Counted from the first letter of the stretch, positions 22,750-34,431 are shown. The stretch: 64,000 nt of DNA from Megaleporinus macrocephalus (GCA_021613375.1 CM038717.1:43397031-43461030), one strand, 5' to 3'. Notes: a model not told the origin generated them from the letters alone. Made by a program: numbers and translations.

Positions 22750-22790
22750 ACAATGCTGTTATTATTATTATAATTATTATTATTATTATG
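22750..22790. repeat. (TTA)n-like microsatellite
   Basis: TTATTATTATTA repeats with one interruption. Confidence 0.8.
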
Positions 22791-22860
22791 AGTGTTCACC
22801 ATATAGACTTTTAATTCTTTGTTTTGTCTTTTTTTTTCTTCTGGACGCTGCACTGCAATG

Positions 22861-23573
22861 CCTCGTCTATACAGGATCAAAGCAGTAAATGGTAAGTTCT
22901 GTTATTGTAGTGCTGTAATAGAAGTTGTATATTAAACATTTTTTATGTATTAATATTATATAAATGTATGTATGTTTATATTGGGCTGTATGTTGGCATA
23001 TAATCAATACAAGCGTAACCAAAGCTTAACTTCCCAGTACGTTAAAGAAACGATTCAAAGAAAAAAAAAAAAGCACAATTTTCCACTTACCTCACATGTA
23101 CTGGATCACACAAGATCTGTTTGGTGTCTGAATTTTGTTTTCCTTTATTTAATTGGACAGAATGTGTCAAATTAATGCACATCACACAGGTGTATAGAGA
23201 TAAGATGAAATAGATTATGATTACAATTTCTGCTTTATTTATTAACACATGTTCTCACTTTACAAATGAAAAAGATTCAAGTTATTTTTTAAAAAGAAAT
23301 CATGAATGTAATAAGTCAGAATGGCTGCCCATGAGATTCAGATAAAAGGTGACAGAGGAAGTGCAACAGTCACCTGGCTGTCCATTAGTCCTAGATTTAA
23401 AAATAAAATCATGAAATTGAAATTCTACCCTCTTACTTTAGTGATGGATACTCAGTGATTAGTTGACAATGATTTCAGACTATTGTTCAATTTGCAGGCA
23501 GATTTTCCAGAAGGGGGAGCCATGAGCACTGAATCCACTTTTGTGTGCCTTGTTAACAGAAAGGAAACTGGTA
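22861..23573 (+). CDS. Possible first two small coding exons of an unidentified gene
   Basis: The first segment, 22858-22893, reads MPRLYRIKAVN with a consensus donor (ATG then GTAAGT). The second, 23505-23573, lies between a TTTGCAGGCAG acceptor and an ACTG-GTAAGA donor and reads FPEGGAMSTESTFVCLVN then RKET. The leftover single base of the first exon joins in frame with the second (G plus AT gives Asp), and both donors leave phase 1. The promoter-like stretch at 22010-22260 is upstream on the same strand. Against it: the first exon has no clear AG acceptor if an upstream exon exists, I found no third exon, and the peptide matches no family I know. Tentative. Confidence 0.25.
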
Positions 23574-23599
23574 AGAATCTGGTTCAGAACTTGATTTGG

Positions 23600-25560
23600 A
23601 TTTTTTTGTTTATTGGTAGACTGTAACAATTTTTTGGATTTTTAACTTTAAAGGGTAAATCATCTTAAGACTTTGCCTGTCTTTAACTTCAAATTGGAAA
23701 TTTAAAGTAAGAGAGAGATTTTTTTAACTTTACTGTTTAATGTTCCAGCCATGTTGAACTAGGGTACTTCAGAGTTTCCTAATTTACTCTTTGCCAGTAA
23801 CATATTTTATAAAAACATTAATGCAACTAATGGCTTGTTTCATTTTTAACGTAATTATAATGATGTATAATGTTTTATGTGTTAATACAAACAAAAAATG
23901 TATACAAAGTAGTAAAATACAATAAAAACCAGAAAGCAATAATCTGCTTTGATCTGTGTACAAAAGACAAGCTATACAACTTCAGTGATTTTGTAAATAT
24001 ATGCTCATTCATTCCAAAATTGATGCTTACGTTATATTCCAAACACATTGGCAATTTCAGAGTAGGAACATTGTGAAATTTTCAAAATGTTATGTAGTCA
24101 TGCTACATAAAAGAAGCATCAGGGAAAGACTAAGGATCACTAATTAAAAATGCCATTCCTCAGTGTGGCCAGAGTTTTACATGTTTCTCTCTCTTCTGTA
24201 CAAAATATAATTCTGTGAATCTGTTAATAAATCCATGTGTAAAGGGTCTTACAACAGCAGAGAAGTCAAAGCATCATTAGTCAAACAAAGCATCAGCTAC
24301 AGGGCTTTAAGTTCCTCTAACGTTTCGCACAACTTGGGTAGCAGTTTAAATTGTGCATGTGCACCCGGATTTACATTGATATCATGGGGGCTAGGAATGC
24401 AGTTAACGTCTGAGCATGCAGAGGTTCTTCCTTCACCACTGTTGCTCTGTCACGGCACCCGTAGTGGTGACTACTGTTGGGCCTGAACACCAGTTGTAGT
24501 GTTCACCTCTTTAAAAAAGATGGCTTTTGTACAAAACAAGGTGCTTTATTTTCCTGCTGTTGTCGCCCATGTTAACACGTTATTTTCAATATGTGCTGCA
24601 ATATCAAGATTTTCGTAACACATTTTCTGTTTTAGAACTTTATTTATTAGAGCTGTGTATTGGCGAGAAACTGGCAATATGATACATGTAATCATGTAGA
24701 GGTTACAATTCAATATATTATGATACTGTAAGTAGAGATATATTACAATAATAAATCATTTTAGGAATCCTGTCATAGTATAAAAACACAACACCATTAC
24801 AGGTTTGGTAATCTAACATTAGTGGTGCACACTTACTCTACTCGTTTATGTTGACGTGGAACGGCAAATTGGGAAGCAATGGTAATGGGAAATTTGCTGT
24901 AGAGCAGACTGTCTCATTTCAGTTCGGCCTTCACAGCCCACATCTCCTTTGAAGGATGCAGCCCCTGAATTTGGACACAACTAAAGTTTAAAAAAAGCCA
25001 AGTAGCTCCACAAAAAGCTTCAGGAATGTCAGTCAGATTAGCATTGGAATTAAAAAATGGCTACATTACTCCTTAAATTTAGATCTGAGTTGAATTTTAT
25101 TATAATACACCAGTGTGACACTGTTTACTTTGTGTTATTCTAAATAATATTTGGTGTGTTCATAAACATCGACACATTGGCAAATACGTTTCTACACCAG
25201 ATATGTTCTTAAACATAAACATTAGACATTTTGTTTTATATTTAAACAATTTGATTTGTTTCTGGAGACTAAACAAAGAATGAATTGTTAATGTACTGAT
25301 AGTGAATTCAGCTGAAATAGGCAATAAAAGTACATTTTTATGAAGATGTTTCTACTTCATATGTCATTACTGTTAATACAAAGTACATCATGATTGTTTA
25401 TGCGAAGCATATCAAGCAAACAAACATCAGCATCTCTTCAACAAAGCAGAGTTTAGTGACTTAAGTATAGAATAATGCGTAGCAGTACATTTTTTTAAAT
25501 GTACAGTAATAATGTGAAAAGCATGACAAGTATGATTTCTTCATGATTTAGTTTTTTGTT
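23600..25560. other. Intergenic stretch with one MITE-like fragment
   Basis: About 24648-24740 (AGAGCTGTGTATTGGCGAGAA, GGTTACAATTCAATATATTA) resembles a fish hAT-type element whose copies begin TAGGGGTGTGTATTGGC. An 83-codon frame at 24235-24486 (+) has no recognisable similarity. Nothing else seen. Confidence 0.45.
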
Positions 25561-25583
25561 TTGTTTTGATCAGTACATCGTCC

Positions 25584-26735
25584 TTACTGTAACCCTGCCT
25601 CTCTCAACACTGTTCTAGCTGCATCTGCGATCTCTTTCAGTCCATTCTGTAGGAGTTTATATGTAAGACTGAAAGATATCAGTGCTGCTGCAGCACTTCC
25701 TACACCAGGAACTAAACTACACAGGTACTCCACAGCTGCTCCTCCAGCTAATGCAGACAGCTGCAGTCTGGTTGCTGATTTGTTTGCCAGTGCCAGTACA
25801 AGAGGTGACTTGATCAAGCTTTTCAGGTGTGGTTTATTTACTCGTTCTGAGAGTTTTTCAAGTGATTTATCATCAAGGCCAAAGGAGTAGTAGCACCTTG
25901 TGAAGAAAGCTACTAAAATGGCAGCATCACATGCCACAGACAGACCAGGTACTGGGACCACTGCAATCCCACCAGACAGTAAAGCTGCAGCCCAGGCTGC
26001 TTTCTCAAACATTCTCGCTTTTTCTTCTAGTATATTCAAAGAGCTGACTGGCACTGACTGCAGCAGAGCCTTTTGCTTATGTTCTGGGAGCTCAGACTTC
26101 AGTGTATCAACAAGCTTCTCAAAATCAAACTTAGAAACATCAATTGAAGATATGAGGAAAACTTTAGGGTTTTCAATGTCTTTTAGGTTCTCCTCACAAT
26201 TCCTTCTGATTTTTGAGAGAGTTTCTTCTTTGTTAAAGCTTTTTCTACGCTCTTCTGCCCGAATGTCGTTGTCTATCTTTGATCTAACAAAGTAAAACAG
26301 CTTTTTTCTTTTCTGGATCTCTTTAGCCAGCATGATGTCATTCTGTTTGAATCTATTTGATGAGATAATAATGAAGAAGTCATACTTGTCAAACTCCACC
26401 TGTTTAAGGTAGGTCTTTGCCTGAAAGTTTGGGCTTCCAATTCCTGGCAGGTCCCAGAGTACCACATTCGGTATTATGGGATGTTTATAAGGGGTTAGTT
26501 TTGATGTGGTTTCAGTAACTCCAGTTTGAGCTGCACCTTCATCGTCGTCATCCAGACCTCTGATTGCGTTGATAAAAGTAGACTTTCCTGCCCCTGTTTC
26601 TCCAGTTACAGCGATGTTCAGTGAGATGTTAAACAGTTGGTCAACTTGCTCTTGAGCCTTTTTAGTTGCTCCTTCTAAAGTGCTTTCTCCGGATGCCTGT
26701 ATCACTTCAGCTGTGTCAGAATTTTCACTTGCCAT
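25584..26735 (-). CDS. Interferon-inducible GTPase (IRG/p47 family), copy 1, intact
   Basis: A 383-residue protein encoded in one exon. G motifs: P-loop GETGAGKS (residues 45-52), switch-side DLPGIG (95-100) and SKID (152-155) for guanine recognition. A C-terminal helical region has the hydrophobic segment GGIAVVPVPGLSVACDAAIL, typical of IRG proteins, which oligomerise on membranes of pathogen-containing vacuoles in mammals; fish members are assumed to act in immunity. I chose the ATG at 26733-26735 (MASENSDTAE) because it is conserved in the paralogue at 34.1 kb. An in-frame ATG 25 codons upstream (26808-26810) is not conserved. A splice acceptor (CTTACAG) lies at 26838-26844, so the 5' UTR is probably spliced. 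Mammalian p47 and fish Irge-like genes share this architecture; the exact orthologue is undecided. Confidence 0.92.
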   Translation of the reverse strand: MASENSDTAEVIQASGESTLEGATKKAQEQVDQLFNISLNIAVTGETGAGKSTFINAIRGLDDDDEGAAQTGVTETTSKLTPYKHPIIPNVVLWDLPGIGSPNFQAKTYLKQVEFDKYDFFIIISSNRFKQNDIMLAKEIQKRKKLFYFVRSKIDNDIRAEERRKSFNKEETLSKIRRNCEENLKDIENPKVFLISSIDVSKFDFEKLVDTLKSELPEHKQKALLQSVPVSSLNILEEKARMFEKAAWAAALLSGGIAVVPVPGLSVACDAAILVAFFTRCYYSFGLDDKSLEKLSERVNKPHLKSLIKSPLVLALANKSATRLQLSALAGGAAVEYLCSLVPGVGSAAAALISFSLTYKLLQNGLKEIADAARTVLREAGLQ

Positions 26736-26989
26736 CGTCACAGAAAGAGAAAGCTTTTGATCCAGAATCAGTGGATCAGAGCTGCAGTAGGTGGGTTGTT
26801 GTTTTCTCACAGTATGGAGATCTCTTGCAAGTGTGATCTGTAAGAAGAACTATACGTGTGTTTGTGTGCCATACAACTCTCAACAACATTGACAATAAAA
26901 AGTAAGTGTTCCAAATGAGCAAAATAAACATTAGACTGTGATTCAATAAAATGGCATCCACCAGCTAACATAATTAACAATGAGCATAA

Positions 26990-27120
26990 ACCAGTGTGTG
27001 TCTTAAAACCTAATGAGGGTCTACATAGACAGCATTTTATGTCATAATATGTGCGCTCCTGACATGTAGGCTGTCTCAGATACCTTAAATACACTGTCTA
27101 CAGAGGCACCTTATTTTAGT
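26990..27120. mobile_element. Truncated copy of the GGTCTGTCTCAAAACC element
   Basis: CTTAAAACCTAATGAGGGTC, TACATAGACAGCATTTTATG and CATGTAGGCTGTCTCAGATA match the left part of the element at 34432-34875 and 61826-62441. The right half is missing. Confidence 0.7.
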
Positions 27121-27269
27121 AAATATAAAGTAGTTACATATTTAGTAAATATATGTAAATATAAAAATAAGGAAACCAAGAAATAATATAACTCACCATA
27201 AATTAAATGTTTTTATAAGGTCCGTTGTGGTATGACTTAATTATGAAAATATACAAGACGAGGATTTAC

Positions 27270-27335
27270 CTTGAAAACAAGATGTTAACTCTTCAGTTGT
27301 CAGCAGGACATTCAAGCCTGGTTTTCATGAGCAAG
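27270..27335 (-). other. Possible 5' non-coding exon of IRG copy 1
   Basis: On the - strand TTTTCAAG is followed by GTAAATCC (donor at 27264-27269). The IRG coding exon begins with an acceptor at 26838-26844, so the two could be joined across a 432-base intron. The 5' limit is not visible. Confidence 0.3.
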
Positions 27336-27339
27336 GAAA

Positions 27340-28000
27340 ATATAGTTCTTCATATGGGTGCGGCTACAGTGCATGTTTGGACAAGTCGTGACCTTTGATC
27401 AGATTTTATGGTTAGTTTCAGTATAAAGGTGCTTTCAGTATAAAGGTGCTGTCAGTATTGTTTGACTTTCATGAGTGCTTGTACAAGACTAAACAGAATA
27501 AACTTCTTGACTCAGTCAAACATTTACTTTCCCATATTTTTTTTAGACAAGAGACAAGACTGTTAACTGAAAGGGTCACATATAACACAATGAATATAAC
27601 CACTTCTTTGTCACTGTCAGAACAAGTCTTTATGTAACTTTATTGCTCCGAAAATTTGAGGAACCCAATAGAATCAATTTATTGTGCAAAAGGGCTCCAT
27701 TGTGCCAACTTTAAACATGTTAGACCCCTGTTTTTAAGAGGCTTTGTATATACCAGCTGCTTGTTCCTTTTGTCACTTTTCCAGTCCACCTTAAATGATG
27801 TTATTGGAATGTAATGTTAGTTTTGAAGATTGGACTCTTTTAAAATCAACTCCCCTTTACAACCGTTGTTGTCCCTTGTCTAGTTTATAATGTTTAGAAT
27901 GGTTTTGTTAAAAAAAAGTTAAGCATTCCATAATATTACTAGAGTTCTTAATAAAATTCTTTAAAAAATATTGATGCTAAGGATAAAAAAAAATACTAGA
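27340..28000. other. Intergenic stretch, no gene seen
   Basis: Contains a short direct repeat (GTGCTTTCAGTATAAAG-like, twice at 27417-27450). No exon or known element recognised. Confidence 0.5.
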
Positions 28001-28039
28001 CAGAGGGGCGAGACTCGTCATGATTTGATATGATTTGGT

Positions 28040-28690
28040 TATTTTGTTTTGCAATGTGCGTAAACCTGGCAACCCACTAGAACGTGAGGGGTGGTGCTGT
28101 GCTGCCAGTTGCCAGCAGGGGGACTGGTCGGCACAGGGTAAGAAAAGTTGGAGTTGTAAATGAAAACTCCAAGTCCCAGAATGCACAGTGCTGATTAAGG
28201 CCAACCAGCGGCACCTGTGAAACAGGGCATAAAAACCCACCTTTGAGCCTTGCTCATGGTCACACCTTTGTAGAGAAAAAGGGGGGGGAAAGAAAAGGAG
28301 AGAGAAAATATATAGAAAAGTTTCTGTTAAGAAAGGTTTTACAAGAAAGGAAATGTTTCTGGGAAAATAAAGGAAGAAAAAATAGAGAGAGAGAGGGCCG
28401 AGTTTGATATCATTTGTTTCCTTAAGAGTTCTGTTTTAGAAGTCGTCTTTGATTTATTTACGCCCAGATTGGCGTCTCCTTTGTTGTGTTTTCCCGCCTT
28501 TTGTTTTCACACCGCATTTGGAGGGGTTTCTCCACTCAATCTCGCGGCTCCTTTCGTAGCTTAGAGGTAAGCGCGTGGGGCTGCCGTGTTGGAGGTCGGG
28601 ATCCCAACTGGTCCCACTCCTGAGTTAACGCACAAATACACTTGCACTCACTGACAGTAATTAAATACATAAATCATTCAGCGCAAATTA
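28040..28690 (+). other. Unclassified repeat-like stretch, possible LTR or SINE-containing region
   Basis: Locally GC-richer than its surroundings, with a TATA-like GGCATAAAAACCC (about 28227) followed by a purine-rich leader (28270-28400). A tRNA-A-box-like GTAGCTTAGAGGTAAGCGCG lies at 28557-28576 with GGTCGGGATCCC downstream. This could be an LTR plus tRNA-like module, but no terminal repeats or coding region were found. Confidence 0.25.
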
Positions 28691-28724
28691 AAGTTATTAA
28701 TTATAAATAAATGAGATACTAGAG

Positions 28725-28830
28725 ATGGACCGATCAGCGTTTTTGAGGCCGATTCCGATCACTGATCACCTTTCAGCACGATCAGCTGATAGCCGATACT
28801 GATCGAGGGCGGAGCTACATGCCACGGCAG
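28725..28830 (+). mobile_element. Fragment of a fish DNA transposon (AGATGGACCGATC end)
   Basis: AGAGATGGACCGATC, CCGATTCCGATCACTGATCA and GATAGCCGATACTGATCG resemble the terminal part of a common fish element. Only one end is seen; its extent is unclear. Confidence 0.35.
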
Positions 28831-29821
28831 GGTTACATATTATTAGCGCAAGCATGAAACTCTGGCTGTTTCTGCTGCTGTTCTGTTCGTACCGGTCAGA
28901 TCTGGTCTGTAGGTGTTCTGGGTTGTTTGTTTTGTGTTAGCTGTGTGTTCTAGCTCTGCTGTTACTGATACTCACTGTATTCAGCTGTGTGGTGTCTCTG
29001 TACTGTGTAATGTTATCAAGTTTTCCTTACCTGTCCACTCTGCCACCATTGTGTAAACAAATCAATACAACAGCATGAACTACGTTACCAGTTCCTACAA
29101 GCCTTTATTCACAGCACATCAGAGCAGTTCAATTAGTTTATCCAAGTTCAGTTCAGTTCAGTTTACCAGCATTTCTACAGGTTGTCGTAAGTCTCTCGTC
29201 TTGGTGCCATGCCTGCTGCCGTCGGTCTTGGTGCATACGTGGGAAGTCCCGCCTCTTCCAGGTAATCCATAAATCTGATTGGCATTTCTCAAGAATGAGT
29301 CACAGGACTCCACAGTAATGTTTTATTTAATGTTATACTATGCATAAATATTTAACCACCTTGTTAAGCTGGCTTCCTATTTGCCAGATTCTTTTTTAAA
29401 ATTCCCTTTCCCCCTTAAATGGTGCGACAGTTACGGTGTCAAGCACCTCAATGTTACTGCTGCACCCTTTGCAGTAGAAGAAAATAAGAACCTGGTGAAT
29501 AAAAAGCCAGTGTCCGTTTTGTTGTCCAACTAGTGAGCAAACAGCCTGATAATCTCACTTTCAAGCTGATAAAGCAGAGTTTGTTGCCGGTGAACAGCTT
29601 GGAACAAACAAAACAATACCCTGAGGCTTAAAAATCCCTGCAAAGTTGTCAAAGACTAGTTGCAAAGTTGCCAATAAGATGCAATTTTGTGTGGTTATTT
29701 GACAAGAAACATATTAAAGTACCAGAGAAAATTAGAATAACTTGCGTTTGAAAATGTCCACAATTTTGAAAAAAGTTTTGCTTGCATTGCATCATGAGAT
29801 TGCCTTAGCAGATGAGGAACT
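28831..29821. other. Intergenic stretch, no gene seen
   Basis: Includes a short CAGTT direct repeat (29145-29165). No exon recognised. Confidence 0.5.
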
Positions 29822-29829
29822 GTTTGATG

Positions 29830-30421
29830 TAGTGATGGCCAGATGAAGCCTCTTGAAGCATGGACGCTTTCCCTCCAGGTGGTTCGAAAAAAGGTTAATT
29901 TCTCGAAGCTTCATGTGCACACGAACCCCCCTGCTGGCCAAAACTTTTATTGTCATTTCAACTATTTGTGATGGCCTCCTACAACATTGTCAGCATGGGA
30001 AATACACACTGCCAAGTATATATATTAAAAACACCTTAATTTACTTTTCTGTGGTTCATTCATTTGTTCATCTAATCTGTGTTTGATTGTGTGGGTTATG
30101 CTAACAGAGCTCTGTTAATGAAAAAAAAACTGCCAGTACAATTTCTTTTAGTAAATTAAATCCAAACGTGATGTTTATATTAAAACTGCTGTGCTTTTAA
30201 GAGATGGGACAGTGATGGTGGGTTGACTTGATTCATTTTTTTTATTAAGAAACAATAAATCACACCTATACTCGAACCACATCCTGAACCAGCGAGGCTT
30301 CAGACATCATCAGTAACGTCACTCGCCCTTAACGAAGCAAACCTCGATACGCGCTTCATAAACGGGTTCCTGGATTTCTTGACACAAGCTCTGAAGCCTC
30401 TGTATTATTTGCCCATCACTA
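29830..30421. mobile_element. hAT-like non-autonomous element, complete, with 8-bp target duplication
   Basis: The left end is TAGTGATGGCCAGATGAAGCC and the right end GCCTCTG ... GCCCATCACTA, which is an inverted repeat of TAGTGATGGGC. The identical octamer GTTTGATG flanks both ends (29822-29829 and 30422-30429). An 8-bp duplication and YAGNGATGG ends are hallmarks of hAT elements. There is no transposase ORF in its 592 bases, so it was moved in trans. Confidence 0.88.
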
Positions 30422-30434
30422 GTTTGATGCTTCC

Positions 30435-30595
30435 TTACAATTAGGCCAAAATAAGGTGCCTACATAGACAGCTTGTTTAAGTTATCTAAGAATTAGGACA
30501 ACTTACATGTCGGGATTGCGCATACTATGAAATAAAATGCTGTCTATATAAACATTCACTAGGTTTTGAGACAGACCCTTAGTCACTAATTTTGG
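30435..30595. mobile_element. Short copy of the GGTCTGTCTCAAAACC element
   Basis: AGGTGCCTACATAGACAGCT at the left and CACTAGGTTTTGAGACAGAC at the right match the inverted ends of the family at 61826-62441. The internal part is mostly deleted. Confidence 0.65.
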
Positions 30596-30599
30596 TGCA

Positions 30600-32930
30600 C
30601 CAAAATTGTTGTATGTTGTCTCTGGTGGTGTTTATATTGGCTCTTGAGTCTTTGGATATGACAGTAAGTACAAAGACAAGCTTTTCAATTTTTATTAGAC
30701 AGTCAAGATCAGTGCTCACTTTTAAGAAACAATTTAACTTGCCATTTAATTAGAACTTTAACATCTTAGTACTTTTTGAACTTTGTCTTTGGCTATTTAA
30801 GACTCTGAAATCTCTCTTTAAAGCACTTTGAGCTGCCACTGGTATAAAGAGATGCCTCCGAGCCCCGAGAAGTGGACAGGGCCTCTAGACATGGTTATGT
30901 AAGGCTTCTATTTTGCACAGCAAGGTTTTAAGTGACCTCTGTGAATGTAACTTTGTGTTGTAGTGCTTGATAAAAGGGGTCTGAGATCATGGGCGTTCAG
31001 CTTAGGCTTGTGCTGTTTATGCAGTGAAATTCTTCCCAATTCGTTAGATCATTTAATAATAATTTTCCCTGTGGAGGTAAATTACATACAAAGTCATTTA
31101 TTAAAATATTTTTTACATTTCAATAAATTACTTAATTAATTACCCCAGTTTGCTACAATAACTTTCAGAAACTCTTAAAAAAGACTAGGTTCTAGCCTAG
31201 GACACTAGGTTCAGTTTAAAAGAAAATGGCTCCAAGCTTTATTTGAGTTCATGTCTTAAAAGCAACAACCTGGCCACTGATCCAGATCAGATGCAAATCA
31301 ATGTTCACAAAGCTTCTGCTTTATACAGTTTGTCCATTTGCCAGTTTAGCCACCAGTATCTCTAAAGTTGCTTTCTATATGGTTATCTGTGAATATTTAT
31401 CTGAAGTAGTAGATGCTTTACATGAAGCCACAAACTTCATAGGCCAGTTTTTCCCATCACCTTAGGTCAGCACAAGATGAGTAGATGAGTGGTTACAATC
31501 AGGTGTGCTTATATTTAACCTAACCACAAGATAAGTAAAATACACAAATAACACACTATACAACCAAACACCATTAGTAATTGGTCAAAAATAAATAGAG
31601 TTTAAAATATACAAAGCAGTAAAATAAGTCCACAATTTCCTTCCTCAGTATGTGCTAGGGAATGAATGTAACTAGACCATAAAGCTAACAAGTTATTTTG
31701 TGTATGGGGACCTTTTAGACAAGAAATCTCATGATGACAGTTTGTTTTTACAATTTGTGTAGCCAGTAAGTTCTATGCAGAGGTTTGTGAGATCAGAACA
31801 CATCAGTCATTTTGCCAGTATTAGACACCTCAGGTTAGATCCACTTATTTGTATGTAGTTGTAAGCCACAACCTTATAGCTAGTCAGACACTGAGGAATC
31901 TCAAACAAAAGTAAATTTCTTAGTCCAATCCACTAAGACCACAGATGGAGAGTATATGACAAATAAAAGATAACCATAAAGCAAGTTATGACCTGGTCTA
32001 GGTCAGACTTCCCGTTTACCACAATAGAACAATCATCCACTTGCAATGATAACAGACATGTTTATTACTTCAGTTCAAATAACAAAAAAAAGAGGCAACA
32101 TGGAAAAAGAAAAGGGGAGAAAAGGGAACAAAAATAAAATAATAAACAAACTAACTGAGGTTTAAAGAGAAAACTAAACTGACCTAACAACAAAAAGAAA
32201 CCCAAATACAATGTCTAATCTAAACTTCCTAAATAAACAAACCAGGAGAAAACATAAATCAAAATACCCTATCTCCCCAAAATAAACAAACTTAACCTAA
32301 AGTATCGGCTGTTAAGCTGAATCTCAGCCGGACAAAGATGACTCTTTTTTTATGATAATCTTAAGCAACACATCTTTAGCCACCACACTATATCACCATG
32401 AACAGATAGCTAGAAAGCTCTTTCATCACATGCTCAGGGAACCGGGAAGGCACGGAAGCGCATCAGAAGCAGAAGTACCACCGCACACCCCCTCTTCCTT
32501 CTGGCATGCGCCCCCTTTTATCCACAGTGTCCCCTGGTGGTGTCTCAGCGCATCTGCAATTAGAGAACACTACACAAACAAAATTACGAACCTACCCCCC
32601 TACTTACAAACTTACAAAATCATCAAGGGATCAAATTTTTATTTCCTTTACTGTATGAAAACTTTAATTCCACTGTTAAATATTAATTAACTAGTAAAAA
32701 AAAAATCAGTTTTTGTTTTGCTAATAAAATGGCATTTTTGCTTGTGAAATGTGCATTAAATTCATTTGTGGAATTTGCTAATTGAAAAATATAAGCTAAA
32801 ACTGATTGCAATAATCCATTCAAACAAGTAATTAGAATGTCATTATGTCTAATTGTTCCTCATTGATTTCTTTGTCATCTCAGTAAATGTGTGTAAGCTT
32901 GATTTAATTAATCTTGTTTACTACTTTGTC
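30600..32930. other. Intergenic stretch between the IRG genes, no gene seen
   Basis: AT-rich, including an A-rich purine stretch (32080-32240). A GC-richer patch at 32430-32550 (GGGAAGGCACGGAAGCGCAT) looks repeat-like but was not identified. Confidence 0.5.
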
Positions 32931-32948
32931 TTCCTCAGTACATCATCC

Positions 32949-34097
32949 TTACTGTAACCCTGCCTCTCTCAACACTGTTCTAGCTGCATCTGCGATCTCT
33001 TTCAAGCCATTCTGTAGGAGTTTATATGTAAGACTGAAAGATATCAGTGCTGCTGCAGCACTTCCTACAACAGGAACTAAACTACACAGGTACTCCACAC
33101 CTGCTCCTCCAGCTAATGCAGACAGCTGCAGTCTGGTTGCTGATTTGTCTGCCAGTGCCAGTACAAGAGGTGACTTGATCAAGCTTTTCAGGTGTGGTTT
33201 ATTTACTCGTTCTGAGAGTTTTTCAAGCGAGTTATCATCAAGGCCAAAGGAGTAGTAGCACCTTGTGAAGAAAGCTACTAAAATGGCAGCATCACATGCC
33301 ACAGACAGACCAGGTACTGGGACCACTGCAATCCCACCAGAGAGTAAAGCTGCAGCCCAGGCTGCTTTCGCAAACATTCTCGATTTTTCTTCTAGTATAT
33401 TCAAAGAGCTGACTGGCACTGACTGCAGCAGAGCCTTTTGCTTATGTTCTGGGAGCTCAGACTTCAGTGTATCAACAAGCTTCTCAAAATCAAATTCATA
33501 CAATTTTTTGGAGGATATGAGGAAAACTTTAGGGTTTTTAATTTTCTTTAGGTTCTCCTCACAATACCTTCTGATTATTGAGAGTGTTTCTTCTTTGTTG
33601 AAGTTTGTTTCTTGTTCTTCTTCAATGTCTCTGTCTATCTTTGATCTAACAAAGTAAAACAGCTTTTTTCTTTTCTGGATCTCTTTAGCCAGCATGATGT
33701 CATTCTCCCTGAATCTCTCTGATGAGATAATAATGAAGAAGTCATACTTGTCAAACTCCACCTGTTTAAGGTAGGTCTTTGCCTTAAAGTTTGGGCTTCC
33801 GATTCCTGGCAGATCCCAGAGTACCACATTCGGTACTGTTGGATGCTCATAAGGGGTTGGTTCTTTTGTGGTTTCTTTAACTCCAGTTGGAGCTGCACCT
33901 TTGTCATTAAACTTGAGACCTCTGATTGCGTTGACAAAAGTAGACGTTCCTGCCCCTCTTTCTCCAGTTACAGCGATGTTCAGTGAGATATTAAACAGTT
34001 GGTCAACTCGCTCTTGAGCCTTTTTAGTTGCTCCTTCTAAAGTGCTTTCTCCGGATGCCTGTATCACTTCAGCTGTTTCAGAATTTTCACTTGCCAT
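32949..34097 (-). CDS. IRG GTPase, copy 2, with substituted P-loop lysine
   Basis: A 382-residue open frame, very close to the gene at 25.6 kb along its whole length (same start MASENSETAE, same end AARTVLREAGLQ). DLPGIG and SKID are intact. The P-loop reads GERGAGTS at residues 45-52: the invariant lysine is threonine (codon ACG instead of AAG), and the preceding Thr47 is Arg. In P-loop NTPases this lysine binds the phosphates of the nucleotide, so GTP hydrolysis and probably binding should be impaired. The frame is otherwise open with no stop, so it may be a functional pseudoenzyme or a young non-processive duplicate. The acceptor for a spliced 5' UTR is conserved (34198-34204). The ATG at 34101-34103 is also in frame (MTMASEN). 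Confidence 0.9.
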   Translation of the reverse strand: MASENSETAEVIQASGESTLEGATKKAQERVDQLFNISLNIAVTGERGAGTSTFVNAIRGLKFNDKGAAPTGVKETTKEPTPYEHPTVPNVVLWDLPGIGSPNFKAKTYLKQVEFDKYDFFIIISSERFRENDIMLAKEIQKRKKLFYFVRSKIDRDIEEEQETNFNKEETLSIIRRYCEENLKKIKNPKVFLISSKKLYEFDFEKLVDTLKSELPEHKQKALLQSVPVSSLNILEEKSRMFAKAAWAAALLSGGIAVVPVPGLSVACDAAILVAFFTRCYYSFGLDDNSLEKLSERVNKPHLKSLIKSPLVLALADKSATRLQLSALAGGAGVEYLCSLVPVVGSAAAALISFSLTYKLLQNGLKEIADAARTVLREAGLQ

Positions 34098-34431
34098 CGT
34101 CACAGAATGAGAAAGCTTTTGGTCCAGAATCAGTGGATCAGAGCTGCAGTTGGTGAGTTGTTTTTCTCACAGTATGGAGATCTCTTGCAAGTCTGATCTG
34201 TAAGAATAACAATATATGTGTTTGTGTGCCATAAAACTATCACTTTTGGTTCCCTAAAGAACAACATTGGGAATAAAGAAATAAAAGATAAGTGTTCAAA
34301 ATGAAGTAAATAAACATTAGACATTGTGGTTCAGCGGCTACAACCTAACATAATCAACAATGAGCAAAAACCATTTGTACTGATGATACAGGTCACCAGA
34401 TAAAAGAATTACTGTAGATTCTATAGACATA

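Noticed and set aside
25900..26295. + strand ORF inside IRG copy 1 (and the matching one at 33265-33657)
   Set aside because: It is an antisense shadow of the conserved IRG coding frame and appears in both copies for that reason.
28557..28610. Possible tRNA gene (A-box-like GTAGCTTAGAGGTAAGC)
   Set aside because: I could not fold a cloverleaf and the B box is imperfect; it is more likely a SINE head or chance.
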